A stretch of DNA of 64,000 bases, from contig UQQF01000004.1 of the NCBI GenBank assembly GCA_900543085.1, positions 11,361-75,360 on the forward strand, read 5' to 3'. Of the stretch, positions 56,883 through 64,000 are shown piece by piece. A program made the translations under genes and the position numbers. Source of the DNA: an uncultured Eubacteriales bacterium. Lineage in GTDB: Bacteria > Bacillota > Clostridia > Oscillospirales > Oscillospiraceae. Positions within the stretch are counted from its first letter, which is position 1. The number at the start of each line of letters is the position of its first letter. A model generated the notes under the pieces. The model saw only the letters and a list, made by a program, of their open reading frames with translations, had not been told where the DNA came from and did no database searches.

Positions 56883-58175
56883 TCACGCGCCCAGCTTTTC
56901 GTCAACGATCGCCATCTGCTCGTCAGTCGGCGTGAAGGGAAGGCTGATCTCCACTATCCTGCCGTCGTAACACAGCGTGTAGGCGTCGCCGCCCATGCTG
57001 TACGCCCGCAGCGCGCCCCAGGGCTCAGGGTCGACGCTCTCTCCGCCGCGCGAGGCTGTGCGCTCACAGAATCCGTAGAGCGCGGGGAGCTTTACAAAGG
57101 TCGTCGTGTACTCGAGAGCGCCGTGGTCGACGCCGGCCTCGATCCGGTAGTCAGTGTAGTGCTCGTCATACTCGCTTTGTGCGAGCACCAACGATTCGCG
57201 CGCGGTTACGCGGTGCGCGTAGCCCGGCATATCGTAGCCGGTCAGGTCGGCAAGGTCAAGCATGAGATATGAGCGATTCTGCAAGGTCTCCCACCAAGTC
57301 TCGCCCAACTGACCCACAGCGCCGCGAAGTGCAAAGAGCAGTACAACTCCAACTATAAAGCCGGTCGCGACGCTTACGGTTTCACTCTTGCCCCGCCGTG
57401 CAAGGCACTTTTCGACGAAGTTCATGGCACGCAGCGAAATCACCATCGCCGCCAGGTAGAGCACAAACTTGAGGGCGGCTTCCCTGACTTCGACAAACGG
57501 TATGCTCACGAGTATGAATACACAGCCGAGGCAAACGGCCAGCAGCGAGACGAGCAACGTCCGCCGGGGCGAGCGGGTCTCCTCCTTCTCGCCGCGAACG
57601 GCTGCCTTTAAAGCCCTTCGCCGCCAAAGGTAATAGCTCAGGAGCTCTGCGGCGCATCGCACCGAGGCAGCGGTGGATACCAGCGCGAGAGGAACGGTGA
57701 GCAGCTCCGCGAGCGCGGCGACGGGGTCGGATACAATGCGCGCCATACAGTAAACCGCAGCCGCAAGGCATATGGCGAGCAGGCACCAATCAGGCCGAAG
57801 CATCCGACGGCGCAGCGCGCGGTGCATGTTCTCAATCTCCACTTCCGGCTCTGTCTCGAGAGGCGGCGCGTCACGCCTCTCGTTGTACAGCACGATGATC
57901 CCTCCGCACTGCGACGCAAGCTGCCAGCCGTCGTGCTCGCACATTTCAAAGAACTCGCCCCGGTAGTACTCCGGCATGTGTATGTCCCGAGTGAAATCGG
58001 CGTCATAGGTCACGGCGAAGTGCAGCTCACGCGGCTCGTCGCGGCTGTATCGCAGCGACAGCTTTGTCATGCCGTCAAGCATCCAGCCGTGCGCGGCCAT
58101 AGCCTCAAGGCGCCGCGCTATGCCGTCACGGTCATGGGGCGAATAGCTGATGATTTCACGCTTAATGTTCTTCAT
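56883..58175 (-). CDS. DUF2812 membrane protein
   Basis: The 430-residue protein has a DUF2812 domain (about 1-130: A-A-H-G-W-M-L-D-G-M, Y-R-G-E-F-F-E-M-C-E-H-D-G-W). Five or six membrane helices (135-310) and a C-terminal globular part of about 120 residues follow. DUF2812 proteins are nearly always encoded next to a PadR regulator, as here. The role is unknown. The start overlaps the end of the padR gene by 14 bases, so the two are coupled. Confidence 0.88.
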   Translation of the reverse strand: MKNIKREIISYSPHDRDGIARRLEAMAAHGWMLDGMTKLSLRYSRDEPRELHFAVTYDADFTRDIHMPEYYRGEFFEMCEHDGWQLASQCGGIIVLYNERRDAPPLETEPEVEIENMHRALRRRMLRPDWCLLAICLAAAVYCMARIVSDPVAALAELLTVPLALVSTAASVRCAAELLSYYLWRRRALKAAVRGEKEETRSPRRTLLVSLLAVCLGCVFILVSIPFVEVREAALKFVLYLAAMVISLRAMNFVEKCLARRGKSETVSVATGFIVGVVLLFALRGAVGQLGETWWETLQNRSYLMLDLADLTGYDMPGYAHRVTARESLVLAQSEYDEHYTDYRIEAGVDHGALEYTTTFVKLPALYGFCERTASRGGESVDPEPWGALRAYSMGGDAYTLCYDGRIVEISLPFTPTDEQMAIVDEKLGA

Positions 58176-58494
58176 CTCCGCTCGCCTCCCCAAATATTTT
58201 CCGGTAGTCCTCGGCCTGTGCTGTTATGCGCCCGTATTCGTTTTTCAGCGTCTCGCGGCCAAGCTCTGTCAGCACGTAGCTGCGCCGCCGCCCCTCGACG
58301 CGCGTCTCGCAGATAAACCCCGCGTACACAAACTGCTCCAGCAGGTTGTACAGCGTGCCGGAGCCGACAGACACGCGCTCCGCCGTCATGTCCGAGACGG
58401 CCTCCAGTATCTCCACGCCGCTGCGCTCGCTATTCAGGCTCAGCAGTACGTAGAACATCTGCTCGGTCAGGGTCTGAAATTTGCTGCGCGGCAT
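58162..58494 (-). CDS. PadR-family transcriptional regulator
   Basis: The 110-residue protein is a PadR subfamily 2 repressor: L-T-E-Q-M-F-Y-V-L-L-S-L, G-V-E-I-L-E-A-V, V-G-S-G-T-L-Y-N-L-L-E-Q-F (recognition helix), and E-G-R-R-R-S-Y-V-L-T-E-L-G as the wing. It lies first in a unit with the DUF2812 gene, and two palindromes in its promoter make self-repression very likely. GAAGGTGATGAA precedes the ATG. Confidence 0.94.
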   Translation of the reverse strand: MPRSKFQTLTEQMFYVLLSLNSERSGVEILEAVSDMTAERVSVGSGTLYNLLEQFVYAGFICETRVEGRRRSYVLTELGRETLKNEYGRITAQAEDYRKIFGEASGDEEH

Positions 58495-58509
58495 TTCATC
58501 ACCTTCAAT

Positions 58510-58561
58510 CTCGATATTCGAGTTTATGTCTCAAGTATAACCTCGAATATCGAGTTTGTCA
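58510..58561 (-). promoter_or_regulatory. padR promoter with two palindromic operators
   Basis: CTCGATATTCGAG at 58510-58522 and CTCGAATATCGAG at 58542-58554 are each palindromes and reverse complements of one another, 32 bases apart centre to centre (about three helix turns). On the minus strand TTGACA, 17 bases and TATACT form the promoter; one operator fills the spacer and the other lies around the start point. Confidence 0.85.
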
Positions 58562-58639
58562 AGCGCGGGTCTAAAATCCTGTTGCAAGAGCGGCACGGCT
58601 GCGATAAAATAGTCTCAACGAAAGCAAGGAGGACAGAGC

Positions 58640-59455
58640 ATGAAGGTTGCGCTCATACAGCTGCGAAGCACTGACGACAAGGGGTACAATCTCGCACACG
58701 CGCGGGACATGATAGCCGAGGCGGCCAAGGACGGCACGGACATAGTCTGTCTGCCGGAGATGTTCTGCTGCGAGTACCGCAACAAGAGCTTTATCGCCAA
58801 CCAGGAGCCATACGGCGGCGACGCCTGCCGGATGCTCTCCGACGCCGCGCGGGAAAACGGCGTGTGGCTCATCGGCGGCTCCATACCCGAGAGCGACGGA
58901 GGCAAGCTCTACAACACCAGCTTTGTGTTCAACAGGCAGGGCGAACTGGCGGCGCGCTGCCGCAAGAGCCACCTCTTTGACATAGCCGTCAAGGGCGGGC
59001 AGCACTTCAAGGAGAGCGACACCTTTGCGCCCGGGGACGAGATCTGCACCTTCGACACCGAGTTCGGCAGGCTGGGGCTTTGCATCTGCTTTGACATGCG
59101 CTTCCCCGAGCTGGCGCGCATCATGTCCATAGACGGAGCCTGGGCGGTGTTCTGCCCGGCCAGCTTCAACATGACCACGGGACCTGCGCACTGGGAGATC
59201 ATGTTCCGCTCCCGCGCCGTGGAGAGCCAGGTCTACGCCCTCGGCTGCGCCCCGGCCAGAGACGAGCACGGCAGCTACGTCAGCTATGCCAACTCCATCA
59301 TAGTCCACCCCTGGGGCAACGTCATAGCGCGCGCGGACGCCGAGGAGTGTATCCTCCGCGCCGAGATAACGCGCGACGAGGTGGAATCCATACGCGAGCA
59401 GCTGCCGCTGATGAGCGCGCGGCGCACGGACATGTATACTCTGGAGCGCAAGTAA
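58640..59455 (+). CDS. Carbon-nitrogen hydrolase, omega-amidase (Nit2) like
   Basis: The 271-residue protein has the nitrilase-fold triad: Glu40 in L-P-E-M-F, Lys109 in C-R-K-S-H and Cys150 in C-I-C-F-D-M-R-F-P-E. N-Q-E-P-Y near 55 and S-F-N-M-T-T-G-P-A-H-W-E are typical of omega-amidases, which hydrolyse alpha-ketoglutaramate or alpha-ketosuccinamate. AAGGAGGAC precedes the ATG. It is divergent from the padR unit. Confidence 0.9.
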   Translation: MKVALIQLRSTDDKGYNLAHARDMIAEAAKDGTDIVCLPEMFCCEYRNKSFIANQEPYGGDACRMLSDAARENGVWLIGGSIPESDGGKLYNTSFVFNRQGELAARCRKSHLFDIAVKGGQHFKESDTFAPGDEICTFDTEFGRLGLCICFDMRFPELARIMSIDGAWAVFCPASFNMTTGPAHWEIMFRSRAVESQVYALGCAPARDEHGSYVSYANSIIVHPWGNVIARADAEECILRAEITRDEVESIREQLPLMSARRTDMYTLERK

Positions 59456-59482
59456 ACTCCCCGTTTTGGTCACATTTATCCC

Positions 59483-59511
59483 TTTACAAAGCGAAAAATC
59501 GGCTATATAAT
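59483..59511 (+). promoter_or_regulatory. Promoter before the YczE-like gene
   Basis: TTTACA, 17 bases and TATAAT. It directly precedes a terminator-like hairpin, which would sit at the very 5' end of the transcript. Confidence 0.75.
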
Positions 59512-59513
59512 AT

Positions 59514-59547
59514 ATCTTGCGTGGGAATTTCCCACGCAAGATTTTTT
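59514..59547 (+). terminator. Terminator-like hairpin
   Basis: ATCTTGCGTGGGA pairs with TCCCACGCAAGAT and ends in T6. It would end the amidase transcript, yet also overlaps the start point of the next one. Confidence 0.85.
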
Positions 59548-59571
59548 GTTCGCAGCGCTTCGGAGGAGCTC

Positions 59572-59820
59572 ATGACAGCCAGGCCGGGTTTCACGAGCAT
59601 CGCCAGCTTTGGCGAGTTTTCCGAATACTACCGGTATCGCGCGGAGCCTGCGGCGAAGCGATACGCGCGCGTATTCACCGCGGCTCAAGGCGGAGGCAGC
59701 GCTTTGGGCGCAGGTTCGCGATTCGCGCGGAGAAAAGGTTTACTCACGACGACTTCTGGACGAAAGCCGGGCGCTGCTTTCACAGTATTCAGGGGAGAAC
59801 AACGGAGCAGGGAGGCAGAA
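59572..59820 (+). pseudogene. Degenerate small gene (SAP-domain-like start)
   Basis: CGGAGGAGC and an ATG open M-T-A-R-P-G-F-T-S-I-A-S-F-G-E-F-S-E-Y-Y, which resembles the first residues of small SAP-domain proteins of Firmicutes. After Y-R-Y-R-A-E the sense seems to continue in other frames (A-Q-V-R-D-S-R-G-E-K; T-H-D-D-F-W-T-K). Read straight it has no fold-like pattern and runs in frame into the next gene. I take it as a frameshifted remnant. Confidence 0.4.
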
Positions 59821-60564
59821 ATGACTAAAGACCGCAATGAGAGGATTCCAGGCACCCAGGCTGATGCACTGCGCCGCCGGCGCGAGTTTGCCATACGCTG
59901 CGCGGCGTTTGCCGGCGGCGTGGTGATAAACTCCTTCGGCATAGCGTTCATCACAAAGGCGGCGCTGGGCACTTCGCCCATCTCCAGCCTGCCGTATGTG
60001 CTGAGCCTGTACTTCCCGCTCTCGCTCGGCGGTTTCACCTTTGTCATCAACATACTGTTCATCGCGGCGCAGTTCGCGCTGCTCGGGAAGGACATCAAGC
60101 CCATACAGCTTCTCCAGCTGGCTGTCAACGTGCTGTTCAGCCTGGCGATAGACGTCAGCATGTCGCTGCTGGACTGGCTCTCCCCCACCGGCCTTATAGC
60201 GCGCCTGGCTAGCCTGCTCGTCGGCTGCCTGATACTCGCCTTCGGCGTGGCGCTCGAGGTCGCGCCCGGGGTGCTGGTAGTCCCCGGCGAGGGCATAGTC
60301 AACGCGCTCGCCAGACGCACGGGCGTGCGCTTCGGCTCCATGAAGGTCATATTCGACGTGAGCCTGATGGTGATGGCCACGGCTTCAAGCTTCATCCTGT
60401 TCGGCCGCCTGAACGGCGTCGGCGCTGGGACGGTCATCAGCGCCCTGATAGTCGGGCGCTTCGTAAATATCTTCAATCGTCGTCTTCGCCTTTTGGAGCT
60501 ACTGCGCGCCATGAGGCCGGACTACGAGGCTGCCTCGCAGGAAAAGCTGGACGATGCGGCCTGA
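59821..60564 (+). CDS. YczE/YitT-like membrane protein
   Basis: The 247-residue protein has five or six membrane helices. G-G-V-V-I-N-S-F-G-I-A-F-I-T-K-A-A-L-G-T-S-P-I-S, L-E-V-A-P-G-V-L-V-V-P-G-E-G and K-V-I-F-D-V-S are the marks of the YczE/YyaS family, whose function is not settled. GGGAGGCAGAA precedes this ATG, so it is preferred to upstream starts in the same open frame. A terminator follows. Confidence 0.87.
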   Translation: MTKDRNERIPGTQADALRRRREFAIRCAAFAGGVVINSFGIAFITKAALGTSPISSLPYVLSLYFPLSLGGFTFVINILFIAAQFALLGKDIKPIQLLQLAVNVLFSLAIDVSMSLLDWLSPTGLIARLASLLVGCLILAFGVALEVAPGVLVVPGEGIVNALARRTGVRFGSMKVIFDVSLMVMATASSFILFGRLNGVGAGTVISALIVGRFVNIFNRRLRLLELLRAMRPDYEAASQEKLDDAA

Positions 60565-60578
60565 ATATATGCGTATAA

Positions 60579-60612
60579 GCTCCCCCGTCTTGGTCTGCAA
60601 AGGCGGGGGAGC
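60579..60612 (+). terminator. Hairpin after the YczE-like gene
   Basis: GCTCCCCCG pairs with CGGGGGAGC with a partly paired CTT/AAG inside. The T-run is short. Confidence 0.7.
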
Positions 60613-60630
60613 ATTGCGTATACGTGCCGT

Positions 60631-60659
60631 TTGAAATCACCTCGAACCTGTGTTAGAAT
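60631..60659 (+). promoter_or_regulatory. Promoter of ddl-murF
   Basis: TTGAAA, 17 bases and TAGAAT, about 30 bases before the ddl start. Confidence 0.75.
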
Positions 60660-60689
60660 ATAATGTCTCTAGCACAAGGAGGGATGAGC

Positions 60690-61727
60690 GTGAAGATTGT
60701 CGTGCTCTGCGGCGGGCTATCGCCGGAGCGGAACGTGTCGCTTTCCAGCGGCGGGAGGATAGCCCTGGCGCTCCGCAGTCTGGGTCACCGCGCGGCGCTG
60801 GTGGATATGTACCTCGGCCTGGAGGACATGGATGGAGACCTGGAAGCGGCGTTTGACGCGCCCCTGCCGGACACCTCGCGCGCCGCCGAGAGCGAGCCGG
60901 ATTTGGACGCAGTACGCGCCGGGCGCAGGCTCAAAGGCGGGAGCCTGTTCGGCGAGGGCGTGCTTGAGATCTGCGCCGCAGCCGACGTGGTGTTTCTCGC
61001 GCTGCACGGCCAGTGCGGCGAGGACGGCCGCGTTCAGGCCGCGTTCGACCTGATGGGCATAAGATACACGGGCAGCGGCTATCTTGCCAGCGCGCTGGCC
61101 ATGGACAAGAGCCTGACCAAGGCTCTCGTCTCGGCGCAGGGCGTGCTCACGCCCGAGTGGAGATTCTACGGCCGCGGCGAGGTCGTGCAGCCGGGCTCCG
61201 TGCCCCTCCCCTGCGTCGTGAAGCCGGTGAACTCCGGCTCGAGTATAGGCGTACAGGTGGTGAGCAGCTCAGCCGAGCTGTCCGCCGCCGTAGCTAAGGC
61301 GCAGACGCTCGGCGACGGCGTGCTCATAGAGCGCTTCATACGCGGGCGCGAGGTGCAGATGTCCATACTCGGCGGCCGCGCGCTGCCCAGCATAGAGATA
61401 CGCTCGTCCGCCGGGTTCTACGACTACCGCAACAAGTACCACCCCGGCGTCGCCGAGGAGGTCACCCCCGCCGACATCCCGCCGGAGACCGAGGAGCGGC
61501 TTGCAAGCGCGGCTCTTACGGTGTACAATACCCTCGGCCTGAAGTCGCTCGCCCGCGCGGACTTCATCCTCGACGGCGAGGATCGGCTCTGGTTCCTGGA
61601 GATAAACACTCTGCCCGGCATGACCCCGACCAGCCTGGCTCCGCAGGAGGCCGCGGCGGCAGGGCTGAGCTATGAACAGCTCTGCCAAAAGATAATTGAC
61701 CTCGCACTTGAGGAGGATAAGACATGA
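60690..61727 (+). CDS. ddl: D-alanine--D-alanine ligase
   Basis: Ddl joins two D-Ala for the peptidoglycan precursor. The 345-residue ATP-grasp protein has L-C-G-G-L-S-P-E-R-N-V-S-L-S at the start, L-A-L-H-G-Q-C-G-E-D-G, Y-T-G-S-G, V-K-P-V-N-S-G-S-S-I-G-V and the metal site W-F-L-E-I-N-T-L-P-G-M-T. The usual Ddl K-Y position reads R-N-K-Y. GTG is the start because AGGAGG stands seven bases before it. It overlaps murF by ATGA. Confidence 0.94.
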   Translation: MKIVVLCGGLSPERNVSLSSGGRIALALRSLGHRAALVDMYLGLEDMDGDLEAAFDAPLPDTSRAAESEPDLDAVRAGRRLKGGSLFGEGVLEICAAADVVFLALHGQCGEDGRVQAAFDLMGIRYTGSGYLASALAMDKSLTKALVSAQGVLTPEWRFYGRGEVVQPGSVPLPCVVKPVNSGSSIGVQVVSSSAELSAAVAKAQTLGDGVLIERFIRGREVQMSILGGRALPSIEIRSSAGFYDYRNKYHPGVAEEVTPADIPPETEERLASAALTVYNTLGLKSLARADFILDGEDRLWFLEINTLPGMTPTSLAPQEAAAAGLSYEQLCQKIIDLALEEDKT

Positions 61728-63046
61728 CTGGATTGACTGTGGGCGACATAGCCCGTATTACCGGCGGCGCCCTGCACGGCGGCGACGCCTCGGCAAGCGT
61801 GACCGGCGCCGTCATAGACAGCCGCAAGGCCGCGGAAGGCATAATGTTCTGCGCCCTCCCCGGCGAGCGCGTCGACGGCCACGACTACATAGCGTCCGCG
61901 CTTTCCAAGGGCGCTCCCTGCGCGCTTGCAAGCCGCGTCCCCGAGGGCGTTTCCGGCGGCGTTATATTCGTCCCCGACGTCGCCTCGGCGATGGCGCGCC
62001 TCGCCCGCGAGTGCCGCGAGCGCTTTGCCGGCCCCGTTGTCGGTATAGTCGGCAGCTCCGGCAAGACCACGGCCAAGGAAATGGTGGCCTGCGTGCTCGC
62101 CGAGAAGTTCAACACCCTGCGCACCGAGGGCAACCTCAACAACGAGCTGGGCGTGCCTCTCACACTGTTTCGCATAGACGCCGAGACCGAGGCCGCCGTC
62201 GTGGAGCTGGGCATAAGCGACTTTGGCGAGATGCGCCGCCTGGGCGCCATGGCGCGGCCTGACATCGCCGTGTACACGCTGATCGGCCGGTCGCACCTCA
62301 ACAACCTCCACGACCTTGACGGCGTCCTGAAGGCCAAGACGGAGCTCCTCGACGAGATGGACAGTGACGCGCTGATTGTAGTGAACGGTGACGATGCCAA
62401 GCTTGCAGCCCTGCGTCCGCGTCAGCGTATGCTTACCTACGGCCTGGAGGCGCACAACGACGTCCACGCCGAGAACATCGACTTCTCCGACGGCGTCAGC
62501 TTCGACGCGGTGTGCGGAGATAGGCGAATAACGCTGCACGTCCCGGCCTTCGGCCGTCACCTGGTCAGCGCCGCCCTCGCCGCCGCAGCCGTGGGCATAG
62601 AGCTTGGACTGAGCGACGGGGAGATCGCCCGCGGTGTTGCGGCTTATCAGCCTGTCGGACGCCGCACCAGCGTTATCCGCACCGGTGGTATAACCATAGT
62701 CGACGACTGCTACAACTCCAACCCCGACTCGGCGAATCTGGCGATAGACTCCGCCTCCGACCTGCCCGGCCGCCTGGTCTGCATTCTCGGCGACATGCTG
62801 AACCTGGGCGAGGACAGCGAGAACATGCACCGCGAGGTCGGCGAGCACGCACTCCGCTGCGCTGCCCTGCTGCTGACCACCGGCGAAGCCTCGCGCGTCA
62901 TGGGAGGCACACACTTTGAAAGCCGCGACGCGCTCATTGCCTCGCTGGGCAATTACATCAGGTCGGGAGACGTGGTTATGGTCAAGGCCAGCCATGCGCT
63001 GGAGTTTGAGAAAATAACCGAGGCTCTCAAGGCAATGTTCACATAA
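61724..63046 (+). CDS. murF: UDP-MurNAc-tripeptide--D-Ala-D-Ala ligase
   Basis: MurF adds the dipeptide made by Ddl to the UDP-MurNAc-tripeptide. The 440-residue protein has the Mur ligase pattern: S-R-K-A-A-E-G near 30, the ATP loop G-S-S-G-K-T-T-A-K-E near 108, T-E-G-N-L-N-N-E-L-G-V-P-L, and D-D-C-Y-N-S-N-P-D-S near 325. AGGAGG lies inside the end of ddl, so the two are coupled. A terminator closes the operon. Confidence 0.96.
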   Translation: MTGLTVGDIARITGGALHGGDASASVTGAVIDSRKAAEGIMFCALPGERVDGHDYIASALSKGAPCALASRVPEGVSGGVIFVPDVASAMARLARECRERFAGPVVGIVGSSGKTTAKEMVACVLAEKFNTLRTEGNLNNELGVPLTLFRIDAETEAAVVELGISDFGEMRRLGAMARPDIAVYTLIGRSHLNNLHDLDGVLKAKTELLDEMDSDALIVVNGDDAKLAALRPRQRMLTYGLEAHNDVHAENIDFSDGVSFDAVCGDRRITLHVPAFGRHLVSAALAAAAVGIELGLSDGEIARGVAAYQPVGRRTSVIRTGGITIVDDCYNSNPDSANLAIDSASDLPGRLVCILGDMLNLGEDSENMHREVGEHALRCAALLLTTGEASRVMGGTHFESRDALIASLGNYIRSGDVVMVKASHALEFEKITEALKAMFT

Positions 63047-63069
63047 CATTATGTTAACTATACAAAGAG

Positions 63070-63098
63070 AAAGGGCGTGTTATCACACGTCCTTTCCC
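63070..63098 (+). terminator. Terminator of ddl-murF, possibly shared with bioY
   Basis: AAAGGGCGTGT pairs with ACACGTCCTTT (one wobble) around TATC and is followed by CCCTTTATT. Confidence 0.82.
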
Positions 63099-63122
63099 TT
63101 TATTACGAAGTGTTATGTAACC

Positions 63123-63662
63123 TTATAACCTGACCACTGCTCTCAGCCTGCGCGCAACGGCCGCGGCCAGGAGAATTTTCAACAGGTCGGGGATTACGTA
63201 CGGCAAAACGCAGGCCGTCAGCGCGGCGCCAATGCCTTCCATTCCGCCGAGGTAGCCCAGGGCGTACCAGAGCGTTCCGAAGGTATAACAGACCAACAGT
63301 CCGAGGATCATCAATATTATGTCAACCATTCCGTCTCTTTTGCCGCTGTGTCTCAGACCAGCGATGAAGGCCGCCGGCAGGAAGCCGGATATGTAGCCGC
63401 CGGTCGCCCCAACAAGCACGCCTAAGCCGCTCTGCATACCTGCGAACACCGGCAGGCCGATGGCTCCGAGCAGTATATACAGTGAGACTGCAGCCAGCGC
63501 GCGCCGGGAGCCGAGCACTCCGGCGGTGAGGAATACTGCAAATGTCTGCATAGTAAAGGGCACTGCCGAGGACACCGAGATCCAGGCGCAGACGGATATG
63601 AGGGCCGTGGACATTGCAATATACGCCATGTCCCTCGCTGAGTTGCGTGATGCTGTATGCAC
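63123..63662 (-). CDS. bioY: Biotin transporter substrate-binding component BioY
   Basis: BioY is the biotin-binding S component of ECF transporters. The 179-residue membrane protein has V-P-F-T-M-Q-T-F-A-V-F-L-T-A-G-V-L-G, G-A-I-G-L-P-V-F-A-G-M-Q-S-G-L-G-V-L-V-G-A-T-G-G-Y-I-S-G-F, all conserved in BioY. The GTG start follows AAGGGGGC; a later ATG (M-A-Y-I-A-M) is an alternative. No BirA operator was recognised. It stands just upstream of the tRNA/rRNA genes in reading order from the right. Confidence 0.94.
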   Translation of the reverse strand: MHTASRNSARDMAYIAMSTALISVCAWISVSSAVPFTMQTFAVFLTAGVLGSRRALAAVSLYILLGAIGLPVFAGMQSGLGVLVGATGGYISGFLPAAFIAGLRHSGKRDGMVDIILMILGLLVCYTFGTLWYALGYLGGMEGIGAALTACVLPYVIPDLLKILLAAAVARRLRAVVRL

Positions 63663-63730
63663 GGTAACGCCCCCTTTGCCGGATGGCTTGCGGTAAAATA
63701 AAAAATCGGAGCAGATGATCTGCTCCGACG

Positions 63731-63807
63731 TGGTGGGCCTTCAGGGACTCGAACCCCGGACCGACCGGTTATGAGCCGGTTGCTCTAACCAACTGAGCTA
63801 AAGGCCC
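63731..63807 (-). tRNA. tRNA with CAT anticodon (Ile2 or elongator Met)
   Basis: On the minus strand GGGCCTT pairs with AAGGCCC; the anticodon arm is CCGGC-TCATAA-CCGG with CAT; the T arm is CCGGG-TTCGAGT-CCCTG; A and CCA close it. GGGCCTT at the acceptor and the AUA-rich codon use of the window favour the lysidine-modified tRNA-Ile2, but elongator Met cannot be ruled out. Confidence 0.88.
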
Positions 63808-63841
63808 AAAAATGGCCGCCGCTTTTGCGGCGGCCAACGCG

Positions 63842-63917
<76 letters not shown>

Positions 63918-63925
63918 ATAGAACT

Positions 63926-63945
63926 CGGGGGGCAAAAGCCCCCCG
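63926..63945 (-). other. Hairpin between 5S rRNA and tRNA-Asn
   Basis: CGGGGGGC pairs with GCCCCCCG around AAAA. It may be a processing signal in the rRNA-tRNA transcript. Confidence 0.5.
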
Positions 63946-63948
63946 GTG

Positions 63949-64000
63949 TTGGCACTGACCTATTTTCCCAGTCCGTCTCCAGACAAGTATCGTCGGCACA
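63949..64000 (-). rRNA. rrf: 5S ribosomal RNA, 3' part (continues beyond window)
   Basis: On the minus strand the window edge begins in the 5S core: CGATACTTG, then a G-rich helix (TCTGGAGACGGA), then GGGAAAATAGGTCAGTGCC at the 3' end. This is the conserved end of bacterial 5S rRNA. The 5' half lies outside. Confidence 0.88.

Overview
The window looks like a chromosomal segment of a GC-rich (roughly 60 percent), anaerobic Gram-positive Clostridia, most likely near the Oscillospiraceae. Supporting signs are the anaerobic ribonucleotide reductase pair, Gram-positive type promoters and strong GGAGG ribosome sites, lipoproteins, VanW and MurF/Ddl wall genes, a CaiB/BaiF CoA-transferase and frequent GTG starts. 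Five tRNA genes (Gln-CTG, Ser-TGA, Ser-GCT, a CAT-anticodon tRNA, Asn-GTT) and the 3' end of a 5S rRNA on the minus strand at the right edge show that the window runs into an rRNA operon. No taxon can be proven from sequence reading alone.

Left part (1-13.4 kb): the tail of a glycerol dehydrogenase; tRNA-Gln; a queuosine pair (queT, queH); dCMP deaminase; the rpsF-ssb-rpsR operon; a uracil/xanthine permease; a candidate structured RNA; small unknown genes; a CmpB-family membrane protein; an archaeal-type D-aminoacyl-tRNA deacylase homologue; DegV; tRNA-Ser; then a rightward cluster with a P-loop kinase, a Pat/Bar-like acetyltransferase, a YbaK-type deacylase, an unknown 481-aa protein and a Vat-like hexapeptide acetyltransferase with a possible leader peptide.

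An AT-rich insert (13.7-17.0 kb) follows a lipoprotein gene start that has no continuation. It carries a soluble FtsH-like AAA+/M41 protease, a divergent WYL-domain regulator and a protein resembling uracil-DNA-glycosylase-like folds. After it come an XRE/membrane regulator, a VanX-like lipoprotein, a PPC-domain protein, metG, a membrane protein and a HAD phosphatase.

A second accessory block starts at tRNA-Ser(GCT) (23.1-33.3 kb): a stand-alone resolvase catalytic domain, a LytTR regulator without a kinase, a small membrane protein, a large DUF1906/peptidoglycan-binding-like protein with a hydrophobic C-terminus, a tiny ORF with its own terminator, and paralogous lipoproteins, some broken. 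Three transcription units here share the same promoter pattern (TGTTGC or GGGTGC, 16 bases, CGTCTATAT), resembling ECF-sigma promoters.

Right part (33.4-64 kb): an OmpR-type two-component system, a vWA protein, metallophosphoesterase, VanW protein, HemW, HtpG, a truncated P-loop gene, a TerB-CbbX-like ATPase with a HAD phosphatase, a CoA-transferase, purine nucleoside phosphorylase with a DUF4037 protein, a candidate structured RNA, an NrdR-box promoter with nrdG-nrdD (NrdD fused to a glutaredoxin-like domain), an MGMT-domain protein, thioredoxin reductase, a MarR-GNAT fusion behind a perfect inverted repeat, a PadR/DUF2812 pair behind paired operators, an omega-amidase-like nitrilase, a YczE-like membrane protein, ddl-murF, bioY, tRNAs and 5S rRNA.
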